The position numbers were made by a program, and so were the translations under genes. Of a stretch of DNA of 64,000 bases, positions 7,003-14,793 are shown in pieces. Within the stretch, counting starts at the first letter, position 1. The number at the start of each line of letters is the position of its first letter. The notes beneath the pieces were generated by a model. The model was not told the origin of the DNA and ran no database searches. It worked only from the letters and a program-made list of their open reading frames with translations. Source of the DNA: an uncultured Aquimarina sp. GTDB taxonomy: Bacteria; Bacteroidota; Bacteroidia; Flavobacteriales; Flavobacteriaceae. The stretch is taken from positions 186,001 to 250,000 of the forward strand of contig CANMLL010000004.1 in the NCBI GenBank assembly GCA_947498775.1, in the 5' to 3' direction.

Positions 7003-8922
7003 ATGAAAACCATATACATTATGCTGTTGTTAGTTTTTACGATGATAGCCTGTAAAACGGAAAAGAAAGAGAATAATAACACCAAAGAAGATAGCGCAAT
7101 GATAACCGAAAATATAAATTCAATTGAAAAAGACCAAAAGGGAATTAATCATTTGATCCATACGTTGTTTGGTGAAGTGGATACTCGCAACTGGGAAAAA
7201 GTTAAAAATACAATGGCTGATAGTGTATACACAGATTATACTGCTCTAGGCGGAGATGCCGGGTTCAAATCACCCGATGAAATCCTTACAGGATGGAAAG
7301 CGTTACTTCCGGGATTTGAAAAAACCATTCACCAAATACATAATGAAGCCATTTGGGTTGCCGGAAATCGAGCGAGTGCCACTATGGATGCGATTGCAAT
7401 TCATTATCTGGATGGAAAACAATGGACCGTTTTTGTTGGCTATGATACCGAATATATTAAGGAGGATGGAAACTGGAAACTAGCCCGTATCGACCTTAGT
7501 CTATATGATCAAAAGGGAGAAACTTCGCTTCCTGCACAAGCACTTAAAAATGTTGAAAAAGGTGAAGATTTCAATATCCAAGAAGACAATAAGGCTGAAC
7601 AGATAGTAGATCGTTTTTTCCAGGCTTTGGAAGAAAGAAACCTGGATCAAGTATTAGCTACGATGGATCAAAATGTAGCGCAGATTATGCCACTAGCACC
7701 TGGTAATTTTCCAAAAACACTAAAAGGAATTGATGCCATGCGTAATCAATATGCTGGTGTGATGGAGTATACACAGAAATATAACCGAGCCTATTATCCA
7801 ACTACCGATCCTAATATCGTTTTGGTGAAGTATAATGGGATCATTACAACAGGCGAAGGAAAACCATATAACAACTATTATGTAGGTGTTTTTAAAACAA
7901 AAGATGATAAAATCATTGAGTTTACCGAGTTTTTTAATCCAAATATTCTATTAAACAGCTGGCCCGGCCTGCAACCAGAAACCTTTTCTGTTCATGATGC
8001 CGGAGCTAGAACCAATAGCGGCGTTGTTCGTGAGAAAGTAAGTTTCACAAGTAATGGAGTGATATTAAAAGGACATTTATTTCTGCCTCCTTCGTTTGAT
8101 ACTTCAAAAAAATATCCTACGGCTATCGTTACCGGAAGCTGGACTAGTGTAAAAGAACAAATGCCAGATGAATATGCCAGTTTGATGGCCAAAGATGGAT
8201 TTATGACCCTAACTTTTGATTTTACAGGATTTGGTGAAAGTGAAGGACAACCCAGACAGGTAGAAGATTATGAGTTGAAAATTGCTGATATCAAAGCAGC
8301 TACAGATTTTCTAAGTATTCATAAAAATGTTGATACCAACAGTATTTCGGGCTTAGGAGTTTGTGCAAGTTCTGGTTATATGGCTCATGCAGTAGCACAG
8401 GACGAACGGTTAAGTAACTTAGTTTTGGTTGCTCCATGGTTACATAATCCAGAAATAGCCAAAAGTATTTACGATATGCGTCCGGGAGGAACCGATGGAT
8501 TGATTAAAGCTGCCAAAGAAGCAAAAATTGACTATGCAAAAACAGGTGAAATGGAATATGTTTTGGCGGCAAGCGAATTAGATCCTTTAAGTGCCATGTA
8601 CGTACCTAACAATGCATTTGACTATTACTTGAATCCATCAAAAGCAGCCGGAAAGTATTATGACAATCGTTTTGCAGTAAGTAGTTGGGAACCTTGGTTA
8701 ACTTTTGATGGAATTTCAGTTGGAGAAAAGATAAAACAACCGGTATTTATTGTGCATAGTGAAAGCGGGGCTGTACCTCAGGGGGCAAAGCAATTTTATG
8801 ACCTTTTAGCAGGCCAAAAAGATATCAAGTGGTTAAATCAATATAATCAGCAACAATTATATTTTGAAAAGGAAGCTGTGCAAGACGCGATGAAGGCTGT
8901 GGTTAATTATTTGAAAAAATAA
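7003..8922 (+). CDS. Lipoprotein fusing two SnoaL/NTF2-like domains to an alpha/beta hydrolase
   Basis: The protein has 639 residues. The lipobox is MIACK (Cys17). Residues about 45-175 are a first SnoaL-like domain (LFGEVDTRNWEKVKNTMADS), and about 200-320 a second (DRFFQALEERNLDQVLATMD, ending EFFNPNILL). Residues about 340-639 are an alpha/beta hydrolase homologous to the preceding gene (shared SVKEQM, FGESEGQPRQ and the elbow GVCASSG with Cys454). The position matching the partner's catalytic His is Asn615 and the acid loop has HSESG instead of HSDGS, so activity is doubtful. It starts 20 bp after its paralogue. Confidence 0.82.
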   Translation: MKTIYIMLLLVFTMIACKTEKKENNNTKEDSAMITENINSIEKDQKGINHLIHTLFGEVDTRNWEKVKNTMADSVYTDYTALGGDAGFKSPDEILTGWKALLPGFEKTIHQIHNEAIWVAGNRASATMDAIAIHYLDGKQWTVFVGYDTEYIKEDGNWKLARIDLSLYDQKGETSLPAQALKNVEKGEDFNIQEDNKAEQIVDRFFQALEERNLDQVLATMDQNVAQIMPLAPGNFPKTLKGIDAMRNQYAGVMEYTQKYNRAYYPTTDPNIVLVKYNGIITTGEGKPYNNYYVGVFKTKDDKIIEFTEFFNPNILLNSWPGLQPETFSVHDAGARTNSGVVREKVSFTSNGVILKGHLFLPPSFDTSKKYPTAIVTGSWTSVKEQMPDEYASLMAKDGFMTLTFDFTGFGESEGQPRQVEDYELKIADIKAATDFLSIHKNVDTNSISGLGVCASSGYMAHAVAQDERLSNLVLVAPWLHNPEIAKSIYDMRPGGTDGLIKAAKEAKIDYAKTGEMEYVLAASELDPLSAMYVPNNAFDYYLNPSKAAGKYYDNRFAVSSWEPWLTFDGISVGEKIKQPVFIVHSESGAVPQGAKQFYDLLAGQKDIKWLNQYNQQQLYFEKEAVQDAMKAVVNYLKK

Positions 8923-8932
8923 GTTCATAAGA

Positions 8933-8992
8933 GAATCTAAAAAAATAAAAGAAGCGGTTATAAAAGACCGCTTCTTTTATTTTTTTAGATTC
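8933..8992. terminator. Perfect 26-bp inverted-repeat bidirectional terminator
   Basis: Two exact 26-nt arms (from GAATCTAAAAAAATAAAAGA to the GCGGT end) flank an 8-nt loop. A-runs on one side and T-runs on the other make it work in both directions, between the hydrolase operon and the convergent psd gene. Confidence 0.85.
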
Positions 8993-9016
8993 TTCAATAT
9001 TGGCTATTGTCCCTAA

Positions 9017-9877
9017 TTAGTATGCTGCACCCACATAAACAAGACTGTTTTTAATATGATACTTAGGTATTTCTGGCGAAATCATGCAACACGTAGAACC
9101 CAAATAAAATAACGCGATTTCGTCCAGCAATGAGACTTTGGAACCTGGTTTTATGTTTTTAGGTAGTTCAATAGTGCCCACTGCCGGACCACCTACAATA
9201 GATAAATGCCATATCCTATCAGTATCATCTTTGATATCGATATTAATTCGTTCATTCCTGAAAGCAGGAATAGAAGGATTATGCTTATAAAACCACGGGC
9301 GTAAAAAAACCAGGTCTCCGGCGATATATTGGATTCTAGAAATAGTTCCATTAATAGGTGAGTGGATTCTGTGATAGTTTTTGTTATGTAAGAATACGTT
9401 GGTAAACACATATTCTTTATTAATAACATGCTCATCTAACCCAAAGATTTGATGTACTGATCGTATATCTCCTTTGACATTGGTTTTTCCGATTTTATGT
9501 ACATGATCAATATCACAAAGCACTCCCTCACAAGGCCAAATATGTTTGGATTTTATTTTAGGAAGTTCTTTGAATTGCCGAATAAAGAAGTCTTGAAAAT
9601 TCTGATAATCGGTTTTACCAAAAGGAGGTGTAAATTGATCAAGATAATTGGTCTCTTCATAATGTAGTTTGCAAAAAGGTTTGATTAAATGCCTGGAAAT
9701 TTTGAGATTGAAAATTTTGGCGTATACTTTTGATATTAAGCGTTGAAATTGACTTGGCAAACTGCCCCAAATTTTCAAAGAAAAAAATTCATAGAGGGAT
9801 ACGTGTTTTATTTGTGGGGGTTCTGAAACATCAATTTTATAATCAAATTGAGAGGAAATTTGAATCTGTTCTGACAT
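9017..9877 (-). CDS. psd: Phosphatidylserine decarboxylase proenzyme-like
   Basis: The protein has 286 residues. It converts phosphatidylserine to phosphatidylethanolamine after self-cleavage to a pyruvoyl enzyme. The LGST autocleavage motif is present, with Ser261 the predicted pyruvoyl residue. NYHRIHSPINGTI is the conserved His segment, and GTI and GDLVFLRPWF follow as in the family. Length fits short PSDs. It stands alone with no pssA partner nearby. A paralogue acting on other lipids or substrates is possible, because flavobacteria usually carry another psd. Confidence 0.85.
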   Translation of the reverse strand: MSEQIQISSQFDYKIDVSEPPQIKHVSLYEFFSLKIWGSLPSQFQRLISKVYAKIFNLKISRHLIKPFCKLHYEETNYLDQFTPPFGKTDYQNFQDFFIRQFKELPKIKSKHIWPCEGVLCDIDHVHKIGKTNVKGDIRSVHQIFGLDEHVINKEYVFTNVFLHNKNYHRIHSPINGTISRIQYIAGDLVFLRPWFYKHNPSIPAFRNERINIDIKDDTDRIWHLSIVGGPAVGTIELPKNIKPGSKVSLLDEIALFYLGSTCCMISPEIPKYHIKNSLVYVGAAY

Positions 9878-10187
9878 ACTTTTTTTGATTAATGAATAAA
9901 ACCAATTTCAATGTATGGACTTTTTTATACGAAGTCAATAGGGCATTCCCCAAAATCTTCTTAAATAAAATAGGATGTATTAAATAGGTTAATTATATGT
10001 TTTTCAAATAATTATATCGATATACAGTGTAAAAAAAGAGAAAACCGATAAGAGAGATTGAGAAAAGTTTAGGTAATCCTTAATACAATTTTGGCCGATT
10101 ATTTTAAATCTAAGCACGTCGAAACTTTGCATAGATTATCTGGAATTTCGACATGCTCAGCATAGATTTAACTATCCTTTAATCTAA
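9878..10187. other. Intergenic region without a gene
   Basis: These 310 bp are AT-rich and have no plausible ORF. Near 10117-10170 two related segments occur, CACGTCGAAACTTTGCATAGATT and TTTCGACATGCTCAGCATAGATT. They resemble short dispersed flavobacterial intergenic repeats. No promoter is obvious. Confidence 0.4.
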
Positions 10188-11066
10188 TTAGATCTTAAAA
10201 TCTTCCGGTTTAAATCCGTTGTTAAACTTTACATTTGTTGAGATTTCAGACAGTGAAGGTTCAGCTGGATACTCTCCCTTGTCATTAGGGATATAGGCAT
10301 ATCGGTGAGTCGAAACCTGTATTCCATCAATTTCGGTATATTTCACTTTCATTAATAGAACGGTTTCATTAATTCCCCATGCGGGTAATGAAAAATAGAA
10401 TTGATCAATGAGTTTAGTCTCGGTATTCACGTATAAAATATAGGCATCATTAGCTTCTTTTCCGGTTTTTTGTGGATCGTAAGAAACAGTGATTTTATCA
10501 TATGCTTTTCCATCTACAGTTTCTTGTCCTAGATATTCATAAGTAGTTCCTGGATCACCAATCTTAAAGTTCATCATAAACCAGTAATAATTTACTTGTC
10601 GAAGGAAATCTGCGGTTCCAAGTGTTTTTTCATCGGTTACTTCCTTGCCATCTATGCTTACAGATACCTTCTTGTCTGCAAAACATTGTACTATGGGTTG
10701 TTCTCCTTCAGGTAATACATTAACTTGGTGGGTTGTGTATTTGCCCCAGGAATATTCGCCATCAAAAATGTAACGTTCAAGAGATACATCCTTTTTACCA
10801 TCGGCTTGCTTATACGTGTAAGTGTATTCTACATCTTTAAGATTCCAGAGATTGTTCCAGCCCCCAGAAGCTTCGGCAATGGCCTTAATAATTGTTTCAG
10901 GTTTTTTGACATCATAAGTGATCTCCTTATGTTCCGGTTCTTCTTTTTTTGAAACTTCTTCGGAAGTGGTTTTAGTAGAGGTATCACCTTCTTTTTTCTG
11001 ATTACAACTTAGAAATACTAATAAAAGACTTAGCATTGCTACTTTAATGATTTGTGTAGTTTTCAT
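10188..11066 (-). CDS. DUF6503-like lipoprotein
   Basis: The protein has 292 residues with lipobox LVFLSCN (Cys21), then a charged linker and a beta-rich domain of about 240 residues. That domain starts ETIIKAIAEASGGWNNLWNLKDVEYTY, a layout typical of the flavobacterial DUF6503 family. It is the last gene of a minus-strand transcript that begins at the promoter near 11500: 28-aa peptide, 91-aa membrane protein, lipoprotein. Function is unknown; the family is thought to be periplasmic/outer membrane. Confidence 0.7.
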   Translation of the reverse strand: MKTTQIIKVAMLSLLLVFLSCNQKKEGDTSTKTTSEEVSKKEEPEHKEITYDVKKPETIIKAIAEASGGWNNLWNLKDVEYTYTYKQADGKKDVSLERYIFDGEYSWGKYTTHQVNVLPEGEQPIVQCFADKKVSVSIDGKEVTDEKTLGTADFLRQVNYYWFMMNFKIGDPGTTYEYLGQETVDGKAYDKITVSYDPQKTGKEANDAYILYVNTETKLIDQFYFSLPAWGINETVLLMKVKYTEIDGIQVSTHRYAYIPNDKGEYPAEPSLSEISTNVKFNNGFKPEDFKI

Positions 11067-11077
11067 AATGATCGTGT

Positions 11078-11353
11078 TTAAGAGGTTATGTGTTGTTTTG
11101 TCATATTTTGTTGCTGATCAGAAATCTTGGTCTTTTCTGGTTTTGTAGCTGGTGTTAACCAATGGGTAAATATTTTTCGTAAAAATGGCATTACCAGAAG
11201 CGTCATTAAAGGTACTAAAATTAAGGTTAAGAATAAAGTTCTCAACGGAAGAGTAACATGGCTCAGGTTTTCTCCAAACAACCATAAAATTAGGGTGATC
11301 AATGGGTAAATCCCTACCCAGGTTAGCAAGGTTAATTTAAGTGTAGTTTTCAT
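11078..11353 (-). CDS. Small membrane protein, two transmembrane segments
   Basis: The protein has 91 residues. Two hydrophobic helices (about residues 5-27 and 36-60) are followed by a charged cytoplasmic tail rich in Lys/Thr/Gln. This resembles short DUF2798-type membrane proteins (LTWVGIYPLITLILW), though that assignment is tentative. It lies 11 bp upstream of the DUF6503-like lipoprotein and in the same transcript. Confidence 0.65.
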   Translation of the reverse strand: MKTTLKLTLLTWVGIYPLITLILWLFGENLSHVTLPLRTLFLTLILVPLMTLLVMPFLRKIFTHWLTPATKPEKTKISDQQQNMTKQHITS

Positions 11354-11377
11354 AATATTTTTTTTGAAGGTTAATAC

Positions 11378-11464
11378 TTAATTAGATATGATGGTTAATC
11401 CTAACATCATTAGGGTTATTGATGTCATCATATATAGTATGGTAATAATAATTAGCTTTTTCAT
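11378..11464 (-). CDS. 28-aa hydrophobic peptide
   Basis: ATG at 11464 encodes a 28-residue peptide that is nearly all hydrophobic after MKK (MKKLIIITILYMMTSITLMM...), enough for one membrane span. It is the first ORF downstream of a well-defined promoter (-7 box at 11495) and lies 24 bp before the 91-aa membrane protein. It could be a small membrane peptide or a leader. No homologue is recognised. Confidence 0.45.
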   Translation of the reverse strand: MKKLIIITILYMMTSITLMMLGLTIISN

Positions 11465-11494
11465 CACAATTTTTTATTGTTATTATTTACACTA

Positions 11495-11554
11495 CAAATT
11501 TAGGTTGAGAAGAGGGCAGATCTTTGGCAGTATTTACAGTAGGAATGGTAGATT
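11495..11554 (-). promoter_or_regulatory. AraC-type regulated promoter module (copy A)
   Basis: On the minus strand the block TACCATTCCTACTGTAAATACTGCCAAAGATCTGCC ends 11 bp before the -7 box TAAATTTG (11495-11502). Copies B (12677) and C (13673) share the same block. Half-elements CTACCA and CTGCCA are 21 bp apart, typical of AraC direct repeats. The likely regulator is the AraC gene at 13760-14665. Confidence 0.6.
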
Positions 11555-11563
11555 TATAATGTA

Positions 11564-11589
11564 AAACAGGTTGCGAATGCAACCTGTTT
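11564..11589 (-). terminator. Terminator of the 12649-11614 operon
   Basis: AAACAGGTTGC and GCAACCTGTTT form a perfect 11-bp stem with a 4-nt loop just after the 11614 gene and before promoter copy A. Confidence 0.75.
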
Positions 11590-11613
11590 ATGATTTAGTA
11601 TATTAAGATTTCG

Positions 11614-12117
11614 CTACCTTTTCACTGGTCCAGAGATATGTTCATGAATGATTTTCCATCCATCCTTCTTTTTTGACCAAATAAGAGTAGAGTGAAACTC
11701 GCCCTCTACAGGCGAACCGTCATTTAAAGTACCTTTACCAGAAAAGAGTAAGGTGGTTAATGCCATATTCTGATCTATGGTAATTTGTATATCATCCAGC
11801 TTATAGACCGTCCAGGTATTAAAATTTTGCATAGCTTTACTCCATAATGCCTGATAATTATCCCAACCTTTGATTACCGTACTTTTTGGTGACATTAGAT
11901 CAAAGGCCAACAATTGATCGGTATGATCATATAGGTGTTCAATTTTTTCAATCTTATAAGGTTTTTCGGTTATGCTCCATAGTTTATAATCTTCTATAAG
12001 CTGTTGCAAACTTATTTTGTCTTGTTCCACGTTGTTTTGAGCACTACTGACGCTAAACGATAGTATAGCAATTAAAAGCAACGAATATCTATTTGTAATT
12101 TTACTTAAAGTTTTCAT
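11614..12117 (-). CDS. Secreted SnoaL/NTF2-like (DUF4440-type) protein
   Basis: The protein has 167 residues with a Sec signal peptide ending VSSAQ (cleavage near residue 26). The mature domain shows the SnoaL_3 pattern: LQQLIEDYKLWSI, YDHTDQLLAFDLMSPKSTVIKGWDNYQALW, and an end strand GWKIIHEHISG. Such folds bind or isomerise small molecules; there is no clear catalytic set. It is the second gene after the VOC protein at 12137, with a 19-bp gap, under promoter copy B. Confidence 0.78.
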   Translation of the reverse strand: MKTLSKITNRYSLLLIAILSFSVSSAQNNVEQDKISLQQLIEDYKLWSITEKPYKIEKIEHLYDHTDQLLAFDLMSPKSTVIKGWDNYQALWSKAMQNFNTWTVYKLDDIQITIDQNMALTTLLFSGKGTLNDGSPVEGEFHSTLIWSKKKDGWKIIHEHISGPVKR

Positions 12118-12136
12118 TTTTTTAATTCTTTTAGGT

Positions 12137-12649
12137 TTATAATTCTTCTACGAATTCTATGAGATTATTGTTATTATCTTTAATAACAGCCCACTTAAAG
12201 GCTACTTGATTGTCCTTGTCTTCAAAAAGTCTAGGCGGCACGTCTATTTTTACATCTCTTTGTTGTAGTTTGGTGATATATTTGTCGAGATTTTTTACTT
12301 TGAAAGCGATACGCTTTACCCCTTGTACAGCAAGGTCTGTAAACGTATTCTTTCTATGCTCGGGAGTGTTTTTAGAGTCTTTACTTTTCATTAGCATGAG
12401 CTCAAAATAATCCATTTTTAGTAGTTGTGCGGTTAGCCCTTTTTCGGGGACATTAAACTTTTTATAGGCCACAAAATCAAGTTTTTCGATGTACCAATTT
12501 GCAGCTTCTTCGACATCTGGGACAGAGATGACTAGATGAAGAGGTTTAAAAGTCGTTTTATTTTCTACTTGAGCGTTCAATAAGCCGGAAATCAGGAGTA
12601 GGGCTATGCCAAGTATTTTTTTTGTAAAAGTTATTTTTAACGTTTTCAT
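12137..12649 (-). CDS. Secreted VOC (glyoxalase/bleomycin-resistance-like) protein
   Basis: The protein has 170 residues with a signal peptide (ILGIALLLISGLLNAQ). One VOC module of beta-alpha-beta-beta-beta units starts LHLVISVPDVEEAANWYIEKLDFV and ends NNNLIEFVEEL. Metal-ligand positions His (LHLVI) and Glu (IEFVE) are present. A signal peptide on a VOC protein is uncommon, so it acts in the periplasm or outside. Promoter copy B precedes it. Confidence 0.8.
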   Translation of the reverse strand: MKTLKITFTKKILGIALLLISGLLNAQVENKTTFKPLHLVISVPDVEEAANWYIEKLDFVAYKKFNVPEKGLTAQLLKMDYFELMLMKSKDSKNTPEHRKNTFTDLAVQGVKRIAFKVKNLDKYITKLQQRDVKIDVPPRLFEDKDNQVAFKWAVIKDNNNNLIEFVEEL

Positions 12650-12676
12650 GATTCCTATTGTTTTATTTTTATACTA

Positions 12677-12735
12677 CAAATTTAGGTTAGTAAGGGGTAG
12701 ATCTTTGGTAGTATTTACAGTAGAAATGGTAGATT
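12677..12735 (-). promoter_or_regulatory. AraC-type regulated promoter module (copy B)
   Basis: The minus strand carries TACCATTTCTACTGTAAATACTACCAAAGATCTACC followed by CCTAAATTTGTAGT. The -7 box TAAATTTG is at 12677-12684. It is almost identical to copy A and drives the VOC/SnoaL pair. Confidence 0.6.
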
Positions 12736-12749
12736 TTCAAGCATAAAAA

Positions 12750-12773
12750 AGACTCCCTGTAAAAAGGGAGCCT
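12750..12773 (-). terminator. Terminator of the 13631-12796 operon
   Basis: On the minus strand GGCTCCCT and AGGGAGTC form a stem with a short T/A loop, followed by TTTTTT. Confidence 0.7.
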
Positions 12774-12795
12774 TTGATCTAACCAAAATTTGGGG

Positions 12796-13119
12796 TCATA
12801 CCCGGTTAGACTCACTTACTATATTATAAACTCCGTAAGCAAATGGTTTTTGAAGCATTGGTGTGGCTTTCTCAAAAAAGTTGGTAATATGCTTTGATTT
12901 TTGGTGTGCATCGCTTAGTAAGTACTCTTTATTTTGCCATTCCTCGAAAATGATAAAGTCTTCAGGGTGTTCTGGATTCTGATACATATTAATGCTTAAT
13001 GCATACGGTTCTTTTAAAGCTTCAACACTGGTTTGCTGTGCGATAGATTTAAATTGCTCTAGTTGATCTGGTTTTATAGTGGCTGTTATATGAAGTACCA
13101 CTTTTTCTGTTGTTTTCAT
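12796..13119 (-). CDS. Antibiotic biosynthesis monooxygenase (ABM) domain protein
   Basis: Using the ATG at 13119, 8 bp after the upstream gene, gives 107 residues. The earlier ATG at 13158 would overlap that gene and add a non-conserved tail. The ABM ferredoxin-like fold is seen in VLHITATIKPDQLEQFKSIA, ALSINMYQNPEHPEDFIIFEEW and HITNFFEKATPML. Such small proteins are cofactor-free quinol oxygenases (YgiN-like) or dimeric binders. It is paired with a VOC gene under promoter copy C. Confidence 0.82.
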   Translation of the reverse strand: MKTTEKVVLHITATIKPDQLEQFKSIAQQTSVEALKEPYALSINMYQNPEHPEDFIIFEEWQNKEYLLSDAHQKSKHITNFFEKATPMLQKPFAYGVYNIVSESNRV

Positions 13120-13127
13120 GATTAATC

Positions 13128-13631
13128 TTATTTTGCAGTTTCTAATAAATAATTCCATGTATCTATATAGGAATGAGAGTAGATTTCTATAATATTCCCC
13201 CAGGGATCTTCACAATAAACTAGTTTGCGATCTCCTCCAGGAAAAATATCCCAGTTCTTTGTGCGTTGTTTTCCTCCGTTCGAAACAATTTTTGTTGCCA
13301 GTTGTTCTGGGTTTGGATCCGTGATAGCGAAATGGAAAATTCCATTTTTCCAATACTCCATATTGTTTTCTTTGCTCCCAGATTCGGGATCATCAAATTC
13401 AAATAATTCTAAACCTATACCATTTCCCGTTTTAAGGTGTGCAAATTGGCCGCTCTTAAGACGATCGCCTAGGATGTCTATTGCTAATTGTCCAAAATGG
13501 GAGTCATCAGGTTGTAAAGGTAATGGGCCAATGATCAGTTCAAAACCAAAAAGGTCGCTGTACCATTCTATGGCTTTCTCAATATTAGATACGGTTAAAC
13601 CAATGTGATTGATTGCTACTTGTGTTTTCAT
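13128..13631 (-). CDS. VOC family (glyoxalase/bleomycin resistance) protein
   Basis: The protein has 167 residues, cytoplasmic. The two VOC halves show metal ligands: His9 in NHIGLTVSNIEKAIEWY, Glu in GLELFEFDDP, His in FHFAI and Glu in NIIEIYSHSY. This set is typical of metal-dependent dioxygenases or lyases. It starts the operon with the ABM protein, so a quinone- or aldehyde-type detoxification is plausible but unproven. Confidence 0.84.
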   Translation of the reverse strand: MKTQVAINHIGLTVSNIEKAIEWYSDLFGFELIIGPLPLQPDDSHFGQLAIDILGDRLKSGQFAHLKTGNGIGLELFEFDDPESGSKENNMEYWKNGIFHFAITDPNPEQLATKIVSNGGKQRTKNWDIFPGGDRKLVYCEDPWGNIIEIYSHSYIDTWNYLLETAK

Positions 13632-13672
13632 AACTATATTGTTTTAAATGATTATTATTTAATTTTATAGTA

Positions 13673-13730
13673 CAAAGTTACCCCAAGGCAGCGCCAGATC
13701 TTTGGTAGTTTTTACAGTAAGAATGGTAAT
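13673..13730 (-). promoter_or_regulatory. AraC-type regulated promoter module (copy C)
   Basis: The minus strand has TACCATTCTTACTGTAAAAACTACCAAAGATCTGG and the -7 box TAACTTTG at 13673-13680. It is the third copy of the module. It sits between the VOC/ABM operon and the 3' end of the AraC gene that probably binds it. Confidence 0.6.
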
Positions 13731-13759
13731 TTTTATAAAAAATCGAAATATAGAGTGAG

Positions 13760-14665
13760 TCAGCCTTTATTTGTTTTTTGAAATTGCCCGGGTGTCAAGC
13801 CTTCAGAGCTTTTAAAAAATTTAGTGAAGTATGAAGTATCATTGAATTTTAAGAAGTAGGCCACCTCAGAAACAGTCATATCTGTTGAAAGAAGTAAAGA
13901 TTTAGCTTCAAGAATCGTACGATTCTTAATCAATTGACCAGCAGTTTTTCCAGTATGTTTTTTAAGTGTATTGCTTAAGTGATTTGGGTGGGTATGAAGA
14001 GTATCTGCAAAATCATTGACAGAGAAAATGTGTTCAGCTTTGTTTGATGCAATATCATAAAAATGTTTTTCTAAGGCAGTATTAAAATCAATAACTAATC
14101 GTGTGTCGGGTTTTTCTTCTGTTTCTTCATATAATTCTTGATGCAATTTTCGGGATTCGTTCAGTATAATATAAAGTTGATACCAACAGTTGTCTAGTTG
14201 AGAGGCTATAAAATAGTCATATAATTGTGTAATAAGTAGAGTGAATTTTTGAAGTAATGCTCCTTCAAGCTGAAATTTTTGATTTCCTTTTAAACTATAA
14301 AAAGGATAATCATTAAAATGATTGGGCAATTTGGTATTGGTAGTAAATTCATCGGTAAAAATACATACAAAGCCTTTCCAGTTGTTTTCATTTCGTTTAT
14401 AATACCTTAAGTGTTGTGGTCCAAGAAAATAGAGTGAACCAGGATACATATGGTAGTCACGAAGTCCAATTTTATAATCGGCTTCACCTTCTAGTAAAAG
14501 AATAACTACATAGGTATTACTCCTGAAGATAGCAGTTTCATCGATTTGAGTTTCGGGAGCATCTTCAAAACGATGAATCTGGAAATGCTCATGTCCGGGC
14601 GTAACCGTTTTAAGACCTCTAAGCAAAGTAGCAATATCTTTAAAAACAACAATTTCTCGACTCAT
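13760..14665 (-). CDS. AraC family transcriptional regulator
   Basis: The protein has 301 residues: a cupin sensing domain (residues about 25-150, with LLLEGEADYKIGLRDYHMYPGSLYFLGP) and a C-terminal AraC double HTH (about 190-298, HTHPNHLSNTLKKHTGKTAG and DTSYFTKFFKSSEGLTPGQF). It is upstream of, and reads toward, the three promoter modules at 13.7, 12.7 and 11.5 kb, so I infer it is their activator. It is divergent from the ECF sigma gene. Confidence 0.9.
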   Translation of the reverse strand: MSREIVVFKDIATLLRGLKTVTPGHEHFQIHRFEDAPETQIDETAIFRSNTYVVILLLEGEADYKIGLRDYHMYPGSLYFLGPQHLRYYKRNENNWKGFVCIFTDEFTTNTKLPNHFNDYPFYSLKGNQKFQLEGALLQKFTLLITQLYDYFIASQLDNCWYQLYIILNESRKLHQELYEETEEKPDTRLVIDFNTALEKHFYDIASNKAEHIFSVNDFADTLHTHPNHLSNTLKKHTGKTAGQLIKNRTILEAKSLLLSTDMTVSEVAYFLKFNDTSYFTKFFKSSEGLTPGQFQKTNKG

Positions 14666-14748
14666 GAATTAAAAATATAGATTTTGAATGAGACAAATCG
14701 TTAGAAGAATTGTAAATTATCAATGTATGGCTATTACCTCAACACAAA

Positions 14749-14782
14749 GTTGTCACACATTTATAAGTATTGCATCCAAGTA
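14749..14782 (+). promoter_or_regulatory. ECF-sigma-type promoter, copy 1 (autoregulatory)
   Basis: GTTGTCAC, a 17-bp spacer, then ATCCAAGTA. The same boxes with the same spacer occur at 15727-15760 before the next operon. It lies just before the sigma factor's ATG at 14794, giving a very short leader. Bipartite promoters of this kind are typical ECF targets. Confidence 0.6.
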
Positions 14783-14793
14783 AAAAACATAGT

